Part shown: one piece after another, positions 21,090 through 31,130 of the stretch
Layout: every line of letters starts with the position of its first letter
Numbering within the stretch: the first letter of the stretch is position 1
From: Pomphorhynchus laevis
Taxonomy: Eukaryota > Acanthocephala > Palaeacanthocephala > Echinorhynchida > Pomphorhynchidae
Length of the DNA: 64,000 bases
NCBI GenBank assembly: GCA_012934845.2
Contig: WNNJ02001679.1
Span: 1-64,000 of the forward strand
Reading direction: 5' to 3'
Notes under the pieces: generated by a model
The model's input: the letters and a program-made list of their open reading frames with translations, nothing else
What the model was told of the DNA's origin: nothing
The model's database searches: none
Position numbers and translations under genes: made by a program

Positions 21090-22640
21090 ATCTGATGTAT
21101 AAGCGTAAACGCTACACACAAATGCAACAGCTCATTACTTACACATGCCTGTTCTCAAAGCGTCGACTTCATGTTTTTCGAGTATATCACGGCTCTCTCA
21201 AACGTGATATTCGCTCGCTCACTTCGTCTCTCACTGATTCCTATCTTGCTCTGCGCCGGTATCATATCAACCTACTACGTATCAAATGCAACCCGTTCTG
21301 GCCTCACAAAATCATCACTTCAATAAACTCTCAGTCTCTCTGGCATACGTTTAGCCCAATCCTTGCTACCTCCTCTTCGTATTGCAACATCAATCATCAT
21401 GATTATTTGTCATTTCTCTAGACCAAAGTATCCACTTGCTTTTTCACACCCCGTCTCCATCCCATCCCACTCTTCCCCGCCTCGCCTCATCCTCCCGGAA
21501 CTCTTTTATCTTCTCCCTGTCTCACATGCTGAAGATTCATCTGTCCTTATGTCCTCGCCCAACAAAACATCACCAACCGATCTCCTGCCTACCCATACTT
21601 AAATCCATATGTCTATCGATATCCCTTTTCCTCACCATCTTGTTTAACTCGTCCATCCGCAGTCGTATTTTTCGTTCAACTGGAAATCCGCTATTGTTTG
21701 ACCCCTCTTTAAGAAACGATCGCTCGATTCCTCCCTTCCTTCTAGCTATAGCCAAATTTCACTCCTCCCTACTCACTAAGCTTTTAGAAAGACTCATCTT
21801 AATACAAATCAAGGTTATCTCTCATCATCCAATATATCCCCTCTTTCTAATCCGCTTTCCCATCTAATCCCTCAACCAAAATCGCTTGCATGAAAGTTTA
21901 CAATGACCTACTAATTTCTCGTAATTGTGCACTATATAGTATTATCATCCGCCTCGAAGTCTCCTCCGCCCTTGACATAGTCGACTACTCCATCCTTCTT
22001 TCTTGCCTTCGTAATGATTACGGTTTTTCTTTCTCCTCCGTAGCATGGTTTGCCTCATATCTATTCGAACGTTCTTTTCGCGAATGTTCTAATTCATTAT
22101 CCTCCCATCAGAGGATAATATCCTCCACACGAACTATTCTTCGTTCGTGGCAAGATTCGCTCGTCTAACTTAATTCTTTATGACATTCGCTATATCCGCC
22201 TTCTTATCGAATTCCGTTCTCGTATGTCTCGGTTTTCATTGCTTCGATTCCTTAAAATCTATTACTGCCTCAGCCTTTTCGCAAATTCTCCGAAATCCAT
22301 CATCCTACTCTTACAAGGCATCATAAACCTCGCCGTTCGAGTACTCCTAGATCTCCGTCTCTTCGACCACACATCCAAACATCTTGCCCAAATCCTTTAG
22401 CCCACTATTTTCATCCGTATCCAACTCCGCCTTTCTTAAACGGCTCCCCATCGTTCATAAGCCTCCCTTTCTTAGACGACACGGGCCCCACATCTAAATC
22501 ATTGCGTTTCCGTCATTTCATCCTACTTCATGTTCCCAATTGCTCCAATCCTTCTTTCGTTATGATTACGGTTTACCATCGTTAAGGCTTACCATCGTTA
22601 TGATTACGGTTTTCTTTCTCCTAGTAGAATTGCTTGCCAC
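21090..22640 (+). pseudogene. L2/CR1-like LINE, degraded copy 1
   Basis: Plus-strand frames include FSKRRLHVFRVYHGSLKRDI and SSTRIF-type remnants of RT, aligning with LSKRRLRHSFRVYKRF and following sequence of the better copy at 24.5-26.4 kb. RT pieces VSSALDIVDYSILL (motif A) near 21960 are recognisable. Many frameshifts; no ORF1 remains. It lies directly upstream of the second copy in the same orientation. Confidence 0.7.
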
Positions 22641-23194
22641 ACCATTGTTTGATTAATTCAGAGGAACTAAAATCACAAAAGAACTGTTATAATTTCGCTA
22701 AAAAGTTTACACTCCACTTTTACATAGTAGACATAATACGATTTTGTCTATTAGTATGACCTTCTCACTTGATCGCCAAAATACAAAATGAAATAGTTAT
22801 CAAAGTGAAATAAAATTGGAGGGTAATTATTACTTTATTAAAATGTGTGATGGGACTGCTCGTTGCTTTAGTCCTGTCTATATACAGACATTAGTAAGCT
22901 ACATTTCAGTATTAGTGGACCTGAGCAGCTACTGATACAACACCTACGTTTTACGTTTAGGTCCTTTTATGTTGACTCACGATCAATCCACTCGTTTGCG
23001 TTGTCTACTTCGAAAATACGATCGCATTCTTATCTGCGCAACACTCCTAGAGAAAATCAAAAAAAATCCTGATATACTTTTTAAGGTGATATACACCTTA
23101 AAAAAAGTTTGGTTTCAAACATACATTCCAGATTATTCCTGTCAGTTCCGCTCGCTACGCTCGCGGATTGAGCTCAATCTATCGATAAAAGGTC
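22641..23194. other. Probable 5' region of the L2/CR1-like LINE
   Basis: AT-rich, no coding frame. It contains a perfect 11-bp hairpin near 23084-23106 (ttaaggtgata with tacacctta on the other arm). It probably belongs to the LINE 5' UTR, but the element's 5' boundary was not found. Confidence 0.3.
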
Positions 23195-24477
23195 ATGCCT
23201 AAAAAAGCGCGATCTCAGATCCCTGTTCCTTATCAAGAATCTTCCACATCGGAATGCAATGATGGTTATACCAGCTTCGAAGTTGGATGCGATTCTAAAG
23301 ATTGTGATGTATGGACACTTGTTCGTGTTAAAATATCCGACCACTCGATGTATAAACATAAACAGTTCACATGCGGTTTTTGTACATCAGTACGACTACT
23401 ACATTTATCCTGCTCATCTACTCCTGTATCACACACGACCACTCAGACCAATGCTGTTTTAGATGTTTCCCTCGCATCAGACTTCGCATCATATAATCCC
23501 ATTATTGAACCTACTCTCTCACACACTCCTCGTTCAACTACGTATCAAACTTACATTAATCTTTCTCATTCTAACAATGCTAACGGTAAAGCTTTTCATC
23601 TCGTACCTCCACTTCCCTATTCTTCCCCAATCTAAATAAATCTCAAACTTCTTTATTCTTCTCACGAACTCCTTACTCGACCTCCCCTGTATCACTTCTC
23701 AATAATTTACACCCTTCCATCAAAATCATTTACAGTAACATTTTCGATCAACTGATTCAGCACACCATTCCTGTCACTCATGCCCCAACCTATTTTAATT
23801 CTCCTTACTCTACCTCCCACGTAACACCTACAAATAATTTACATCCTTCATTTAAAATCATCTCCAGTCACATCTCTGATCAACAGATTCAACACCCCGC
23901 TCCTGTCACACTTGCTCCAACCAAAATTAATTCTCTATCAAGCACCCCAGTCATTTCCACTTCTATCTGCTCCTCTGCCTCGACTCCTACCAGCTCTGTC
24001 CGTCCACCACTTCCACGAAATCGTTTTCCTTCGCGCGATCGCTGTATAATCATATCAAAGTTAATACTTTCCGAATCTGCTTCTCCACAATCTCACCTCG
24101 ATGATGATGTATCTGCTTTCAGGTCTATCCTAGCAACCATTCTTCCTGATGATAATTCATCCCTCTTCAAAAATATCGCTCCTGTATCCTTTATTCGTTT
24201 AAACAAATCCACTAAATCCAGTCATCTCAGTCCTCCACTCTTAAAAATCGTTTTCCGACATAGTTCACATGCCTTTTCAGTACTCTCCCAACGTTTTAAA
24301 CTTCTTACCACTTCATCTACTTGCCGTATCTTTCCTGACCGCTCCCCTTCTGATATTGCCCAGCTCAATTTAGCTCGCATTGAGAAACATCGACGTGAAA
24401 CAAACGGCGAGTCATCCTTATCTAAACGTAAAATCAACGGAAACTTTCACGTTGTACAAACAAGGCTAAAAATTTGA
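23195..24477 (+). pseudogene. L2/CR1-like LINE ORF1 (PHD-like), one frameshift
   Basis: It begins at MPKKARSQIPVPYQ and contains CDSKDCDVWTLV and FTCGFC, a PHD-like finger. The first frame stops at 23636; the following part is open in another frame. That part contains a tandem duplication of 44 codons (units start near 23671 and 23803: YSTSPVSLLNNLHPS and YSTSHVTPTNNLHPS). The C-terminal third is basic (SFIRLNKSTKSSHLSPPLLK). It ends with TGA at 24475-24477, whose A is the first base of the ORF2 ATG. This ORF1 supplied the fragments at 4941 and 40373. Confidence 0.7.
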
Positions 24478-26355
24478 TGGCGTCCCATCTCTCCCCCTTG
24501 TCTTCTTCGCTAGTCGATCTCGCTCCTAAGCATACTCTTCGTCTTAGTCTATTCAACATTCGCTCCATTCATCATAAAGTTGATATGCTTCTCGATATCT
24601 TCGATCAATTATATATATCGATATCTTATGCATTACCGAATCCTGACACTCTGACTCCGACGATCTTGCTATTCGTCGTCTATGTCGCTCTTGTTGTTCT
24701 CTAGTCGAATCAGCTCGTCACATTGCATCTCATACATCTACTGCTTCTAACCATGGCGGTATTGTTGCCATTGCTCGTCATCCAATGTCTTTACGTAAAA
24801 TCAACGTTAACATCCGTTACACTCCGTTCGAATTACTCATTTGCAGATTATCAACGGCTTTCGCTCCGGAACTTTTGATTGTATATCGTCCAGGTTCAGT
24901 TGTCCCATCACGTATCTTCTTTAACGACTTTGCAGATCTAATGTCTCACTGTTCATTGTCTTATACTCCCTCTTTTGTTCTCGGTGACTTTAACATTCGT
25001 CTTGATCCCCCGTCTGACTCGGACTCTATCACTTTAACTAATCTTTTTTCTGATTTTAACTATAAATTACTTTCAACAAGCCCAACTCATATTCTCGGCG
25101 GTGCTCTCGACATCATTGCTGTTCCTAACTGCTTCAATGACTATACCTCCTTGTCAATTACTGATCCTGGTTTGTCTGATCATTTCCTTGTCACTCTTAC
25201 TCGTTCCCATCCTCCTCCGCCTTTACCTTTATCTACACCAAGTCGACCCTGGAAGCTTCTCGATATCCCTATTCTCTGCACAGCCTTACTCAATTCTTCA
25301 CTCTTTTCACTTCCTCTTAACTATCTCTCTCCCGAAGATCTCTGCATTCTGTTTGATTCTGAACTTACGTCGATCATCAATAACCTTTTGCCTAGTCGAC
25401 TCCGACGTTATCAGCGCTTGCGCCATGCTCGCTGGTTCGATTCTGACTGTAGTCTTTCTAAGCGTCGACTCCGTCACTCTTTTCGTGTTTATAAACGCTT
25501 TCCTAAACGTTCTCCCAACTCACTCACTCCAAATCTTCGTGATTCCTACTTTTCTCAACGCCGTTCACTTCTCATTCTTATACGTACTAAACGTACTCTC
25601 TTTTGGCGAAATCAACTCGAGTCATCTTCCAACTCTAAATCTCATTAAAAAATCTTAAACTCAATTCTTTACCAATAATCTACCCCTTGTAATATAAATC
25701 CTGATGAATTTTTTTCTTATCTACAAACTAAGCTATCTAATTTACTTTCCCTACTACCCATAGCCTCCTTGTACCCACTCTTATCTTTAAATACTTCGCT
25801 CCCAGAACTATTCCACCTTCTTCCCGTTTCGTCTGATGAAGTTTCTTCGGTTCTGCTGTCATTACCTAATAAAACCTCTCCTTCTGACCCAATTCCCACT
25901 CACTTGCTTAAAAATATCTGCTCCTTTATCTTACCCTTCCTAACCACATTGTTCAACTCGTCCATCCGTAGCCGTACATTTCCTTCCATCTGGAAATGCG
26001 CCACTGTTCGTCCTCTCATCAAAAAGCAATCTCTCGACTCCTCACTACCATCTTCGTACCGTCCTATTTCACTTCTCCCAACCTCTCTAAACTTCTTGAG
26101 CGTCTCGTGCTTAAGCAAGTTAATACATATCTCTATTTCTCTAACTTATTTCCTCCCTCCCAAGCCGCTTTTCGCTCTAATTACTCTACCGAAATTGCAT
26201 GTCTTAAAATTTATAACGACTTACTCATATCGCGCGATCATAAATTACATAGTGTCATAGTTTCTCTTGATCTATCGTCTGCTTTTGACATCGTCGATCA
26301 CTCGATTCTTCTCCATCGCCTTCTTCATTATTATGGCTTCTCTTTACCCATATGA
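24477..26355 (+). pseudogene. L2/CR1-like LINE ORF2: endonuclease and partial RT
   Basis: The ATG overlaps the ORF1 stop (TGATG), suggesting termination-reinitiation. Endonuclease: LRLSLFNIRSIHHK, FVLGDFNIRLD, GALDIIAV, PGLSDHFLVTL; the catalytic GDFN and SDH are kept. RT N-terminal part: LPNKTSPSDPIPTHLLK, SYRPISLLP and motif A SLDLSSAFDIVDHSIL. A frameshift near 24704 separates the first EN segment, and others lie near 25648 and 26100. The copy ends abruptly at about 26360 inside RT, where CR1 copy 3 begins in the opposite orientation. Confidence 0.75.
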
Positions 26356-26379
26356 CTACATATGACTACATATGTGCAT

Positions 26380-26545
26380 ATGACTACACTTGTTAGGATT
26401 CAAAACCAGTCCCTTTGCACGACACTATTTGGTGATTGAGTCTACGTCGCGTTGCAACTCAATTACATCGTGCGTGCTTTGTATTGGACGCAAAATCTTT
26501 AAATCATCGGCATATAGAGCGCACTCACTAAATATGACATCAATC
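26380..26545 (-). pseudogene. CR1 RT motif C remnant, copy 3
   Basis: Short remnant matching about 6590-6755 of copy 1, including the CALYADDLKI coding stretch. The rest of the C-terminal part is lost. The junction with the L2/CR1-like LINE at 26350-26380 shows a repeated catatgacta motif. Confidence 0.8.
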
Positions 26546-26555
26546 ATATATATAT

Positions 26556-27039
26556 ATATCATTTGGTCGGCTTCATCAATTATCCTCGTGTGAATTCTTT
26601 AATCCTAGATGCAGCACTGTACACTACAATCAGCGTAGGTGGACCTCATCAGCAGTGAGCCTACGCCTACATTTCGTGTTTCGGTCCTTTAATGATCTGC
26701 TGAAATTTTCCTCTGCTGCCTTTCTGTAAAAACAAACGATACAGTTTGTAAGGAAAACATTTCCACTTGTGCAAACTGTACGTTGTTTCCGTCTTTTGTA
26801 ACAAAATGACGGAGATAGCACTACAGTTGCCGGAAACAACCGACAATCTGTCTTTTGAATCTTCTTGACAGGAAACCGGAATCTGCCAGGTTAATAGAAT
26901 GAATAATTGCATACACGTAAAAAAAGTATTGGTTATTAAAGTTCTTACAATATTATTTTCCTGAAGAAGGCCACTAGTTGGTCGAAAGCTTGAATAAAAC
27001 GATATCTTTGTGTTTCCGGTTTGACTTAAAATCCGAGTA

Positions 27040-27042
<3 letters not shown>
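26556..27042. repeat. Unclassified repeat (also in the 53.2-kb palindrome), Penelope-end-like
   Basis: 26556-26830 matches 53211-53344 directly and 53350-53620 in inverted orientation. The right part contains cctgaagaaggccac followed by ttggtcgaaagc (about 26960-26990), a motif style often seen near Penelope-like termini. No coding capacity was recognised. Confidence 0.55.

Positions 27043-27100
<58 letters not shown>
27043..27100. repeat. (AT)n microsatellite
   Basis: AT dinucleotide run between the unclassified repeat and the SINE cluster of CR1 copy 3. Confidence 0.97.
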
Positions 27101-27102
<2 letters not shown>

Positions 27103-27883
27103 CTTATGGGATCATGAAGATCGATTGAGCCGTTTTCGTTTCGCCCGCTTTTTGCCACATGCTGGTAGCCCCGGGCTCGTCAGAAGGCTGACTACCATCT
27201 CTTCACCTTTTTGAAACTCGACACATCCGAGATTCGAGCTGTCGCTCTCTGTACTTTGGCTTGCGATCTTGACTGCTAGGCTACGAATCCAGGATTACCA
27301 GATTTCACACAGTATATGAAACCTTTCATCATGATATCCAGAAACTGTATTGTCCGAGATGCTCTCTGGCATGCTTATTATAGATTGTTTCTTATGGGAT
27401 CATGAAGATCGATTGAAACCGGGACTGGTGATACTTTTATGGATGCTTATTTATGTATTGAATAGTTGCTAGGTCACACAAGGTGACTTTCGCATTGAAA
27501 ACCAGCTACAGAGTCCTTCCTTCATGATATCCAATTCCATACACCCTGACTACTTACGGCACCATTGCCACAGCCGTTTTCATATACTGTGTGAAATCTG
27601 GTAATCCTGGATTCGTAGCCTAGCAGTCAAGAGCGCAAGCCAAAGTACAGAGAGCGACAGCTCGAATCTCGGATGTGTCGAGTTTCAAAAGGTGAAGAGT
27701 TGGTAGTCAGCCTTCTGACGAGCCCGGGGCTACCAACATGTGGCAAAATACGGGCGAATCGAAAACGGCTGTGGCAATGGTGCCGAAAGTAGTCAGGGTG
27801 TATGGAATTGGATATCATGAAGGAAGGACTTTGTAGCTGGTTTTCAATGCGAAAGTACCTTGTGTGACCTAGCAACTATTCAA
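27100..27883. repeat. tRNA-derived SINE cluster nested in CR1 copy 3
   Basis: Same three-piece arrangement as in copies 1 and 2: 27100-27387 minus with an internal deletion, 27388-27580 minus partial, 27581-27883 plus. The hammerhead-like core of the plus copy has GAATC in place of GAAAC and is therefore decayed. The shared arrangement shows that the cluster was present before the CR1 copies separated. Confidence 0.7.
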
Positions 27884-27893
27884 TATATACATA

Positions 27894-28693
27894 TATTGAA
27901 AAGCATTGGACTCAAAACGAAGTTTTGTGGTACACCACAGGTGATTGCTGACCACTTAGATGTACAACCTTTGATGCGCACGGCAAAGTAACGATCAGTT
28001 AGGAATGACTGAATCCAAGTTTTAACTCAACTGTCAATCCTACATAGCGATAGTTGATTGATAAGAATACGGTGTACGACCCTATCAAAAGCCTTTGATA
28101 AATCCAAGAAGAGCGTGTACACTCCCGTTCCTGCTTGAACCGCATTCGACCAACTTTTCCGGGAGAATACAAGGTTAGTTACCGTAGACGGTGAGGTCTG
28201 AAACCGTGCTGGGCATCGTTGAGGTTGTTATTGTATTCTAGATATGAACTTACTGTACGAAGCAGAATCTTTTCCATTACTTTGCACGCAATAGAAGTTA
28301 GACTTATTGGATGATAATTGTTAGTCTGATTGCGATCTCTCTTTTTGAATACAGGGCAGATTATAGATCTTTTCCAGTCATCCGGTAAACTTCCAGAGTA
28401 TAGAGAACTCTGGAATATAGCACATAGCGGACTTGTCAACACTGTAGCCAGCTCGCGGAAAAGTATAGATGGAAGGCCATCCGGTCCGGAGACGCGAGTA
28501 CGTGGAAGCTTGAGTAGCTCTGTAGGACGTCCTCTTCGCTAATAAATATGTCATTAAGACATGATCGAATGAATCTGGGAGTGTAATGGGACAAATAGTC
28601 GTAATCCAACTTCGCTTCTTGAATTGCAAAATGAGCGGAAAAGAGCTCTGCAACTTCGATAGGGTCAACAATTAAATCACCCGCGTTGTTCAC
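27894..28693 (-). pseudogene. CR1 reverse transcriptase, palm part, copy 3
   Basis: Contains NYHPISLTSIACKVMEKIL and downstream motif A and B sequence. A deletion near 28183 (tagacggtg where the others have tagaacggtg) and the missing C near 28525 break the frame. Several substitutions are found only in this copy between 27916 and 28340. Confidence 0.75.
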
Positions 28694-29947
28694 AATGCTG
28701 TAAAATTTATCTGACGCAGTATTACGGCGCAGTAGTGATTGAACAACTGCTTAGGGTTCGAGGATGCAGCCTGACATATGTTAGAAATGAAATTCTTCTT
28801 CTTTAGTCTCTTAATATAAGTTACCTTGTTTCTCAATAAACGGTATTTATCAAAGGATAGTCTACCATCTTTGTACGCAGAAAATGAGATATCCCGTGAT
28901 CTGATTGCATGCTTAATTTCAGAGTCAAACCAAATTGGAATACGGATGCTCGTTTTCTTATGTTGAATTGGTGAGAAGAATGTCAATAACTCAATCAGAG
29001 TACGTTTGAGATGGTTCCATGCAGGGTTCGTACAAATGATAAAAGGATTGGGCCATGCTACCGTACTGAGTATACGTTCCATACTGAGAAAGTTAGCCTT
29101 CATTGGATTGACTTGTGGAAATGTTTTGATTGAACGAGGGCATCTGAACGAAACTACAATATCAATCACACGATGGTCACTAGAACTGATTGGTGGATCA
29201 TGATTAATCCGGTCAATGATAGAGGCATCAACCGATAGGCATACATCAAGTAGAGACGCACTATGTCCACGAGCGCGTGTGAATTCGTGAATTAGCTGAT
29301 TAAGGTTCAAGTCATTAATAGCGTCGAGAAGATTTGCTGATTCAGGTCACAACCAGGTAGAGGCACGAAGTTTATCCAGTCAACGTGGGGCATATTGAAA
29401 TCAACAAGAACTATCGCCGATGACTTAGTTCTTAAATGTTTTCGCAATGAGTTACAGATAGACACTGTGGATGAACGAGGTGATCGATAGAATAAGCCCA
29501 CAATGAAATGATTATCTGTCGCTGTTAGTTTGACCCAAATGTACTCATTTAGGGACACCTCGTCAGCGCATGCATCGATTAGTCTTACCGACAAAGAATC
29601 TCGCGCGTAGATGATGACTCCACCACCTCTTGAAGATAACCGATCCATACGAACAAGAGAGTATCCATCTAGACTAATTTCATCATCACATATTTGTGGA
29701 TTAAGCCAGGTTGCCGTGAGTTCTACAATATCCGCATTTTTTGCTTGACAACAAAGGAAAGTTCGAATAACTTAGTTGATATACTAAGTATATTTGTATA
29801 TAAGAGACGCAAGTTAGGTATATGGTAGTCTTGTTGATCACAAATAGGTGTGTTGCGAGATTGAAAATCTTCCGAATGACGGCGATCACGGAAATGGAGT
29901 GAACTCGTCATTATTGTTGGCCCGATAGCTAGTTTAATGCGGCGCAA
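28690..29947 (-). pseudogene. CR1 endonuclease domain, copy 3, frameshifted
   Basis: Same two lesions as copy 1: the G-run deletion near 29343 and VDFN instead of GDFN. Otherwise the domain order is as in copy 1. Sharing both lesions with copy 1 but not copy 2 is part of the gene-conversion evidence. Confidence 0.8.
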
Positions 29948-31017
29948 CGCAAGGTGACAGGGTCTACTTGCTGCGCAAGAACAAGAGGCGTCCAGTGCAC
30001 CCGAACACGCCGCCGCATTACCATAAAATTTTGAATAGTCAGGTTTGTTTCGCCTGCTACAGTCCGCCTATGAAGTTCTTGTTTTGCAGCTTTGAGTTTC
30101 TCTCTATCTAGAGGATCGAGGTCCCGTAAAAATCTAATGCCGGATCCACGCAGACGGTATGCGTGTCTGAAGAGTGATTTAGCTGACTCACGAGTATTTA
30201 ATATCACCTTAAGCAAACGAGGTCTCAAGCTACCCGGTACACTCTTTCCAAGACGAAATAGCGATAAAACCCTCAAAGAGATCACTTCATTATCATCGCA
30301 ACCCGATAAAACCAATGACAAAATGGAACGAACCTTATCGAGATCGTCATTCATGCGATACTGACAATTAACAGATGATGACTTCTCAACATTCGCTACA
30401 ATAACTGCTCGATCTCGACCACTGTTTGTGCCCATATTTGAGCGAACTTCGCGATAACCAGCTGAGGAATTATTTGGCTTTGCAGCTCGAGGGAGAATAT
30501 TTGCCCGGTTTAGGTTGATTGAATCGACATTTAAACGTAACTGTGGAATAGACTGTTCCAACTCACAGTTGGAGTGATAATCCACGACCGAGCACTCAGA
30601 CAGATTGTTAGTTGGTGAAGACTCGTTAAGATTGTTCGTTGATGAGTACTCGCGGGAATTATGTGCTGGTAGAGTATCGTGAACATCATTTGTTGATGAA
30701 GACATGCTAGAGAATCCAAGAGAAACTGGCAATTGAGAGTTAACGTTGGAACTGTATACGTTTATGCAGCTTGTTAGGTCTAAGATGTCTAAGTTGATAC
30801 GTTGAAAAGGAGTAGTTGCATGTGACACATCTGCACATAGTGATTTGTCTATCTCTTCTGAATTAGATGAGCCAGACGATCTGCAACTTAATCGAGTCTT
30901 AAGCTCATTGAATAGCTTGGCTGAACAATAACCACAGATGAAATCGGCATTGTTGAACTTTTTGATGAAGCTATCGGTCGCTGACACACATGTCCAAATG
31001 TCACAATCCGTGTTGGA
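29929..31017 (-). CDS. CR1 ORF1 protein, copy 3
   Basis: Differs from copy 1 ORF1 at only a few residues (V/L in KTRxSC, F/V in SSNxNS). It has the PHD-like Cys residues at the N-terminus (SNTDCDIW, FICGYC) and the same Ser/Asn-rich linker and basic C-terminus. The frame is intact. There is no canonical ATG at the predicted start. It lies at the CR1 5' end, directly next to the Penelope-like element on the other strand. Confidence 0.7.
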   Translation of the reverse strand, partial: SNTDCDIWTCVSATDSFIKKFNNADFICGYCSAKLFNELKTRLSCRSSGSSNSEEIDKSLCADVSHATTPFQRINLDILDLTSCINVYSSNVNSQLPVSLGFSSMSSSTNDVHDTLPAHNSREYSSTNNLNESSPTNNLSECSVVDYHSNCELEQSIPQLRLNVDSINLNRANILPRAAKPNNSSAGYREVRSNMGTNSGRDRAVIVANVEKSSSVNCQYRMNDDLDKVRSILSLVLSGCDDNEVISLRVLSLFRLGKSVPGSLRPRLLKVILNTRESAKSLFRHAYRLRGSGIRFLRDLDPLDREKLKAAKQELHRRTVAGETNLTIQNFMVMRRRVRVHWTPLVLAQQVDPVTLRCAALN

Positions 31018-31130
31018 TCACTTAATTTGGTGGGATTTATAAGACTCCTGAGTAGTCTGAACATTTGTATATCCAGTCGTTCTATTGAGCTGCTTCCGCT
31101 TTTTTTCCAGTCATAACGGCGAATTTGCAG

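Larger units (their letters stand above)
26380..31130 (-). mobile_element. CR1-clade LINE, copy 3
   Basis: Same CR1 as copies 1 and 2, minus strand, with the 5' end at 31130. It has the SINE cluster at the same internal site between RT motifs B and C, so it descends from a CR1 that already carried the SINEs. Most of the C-terminal RT part is missing: only 26380-26545 remains. An unrelated repeat (26556-27042) sits between that remnant and the SINEs. Confidence 0.8.
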
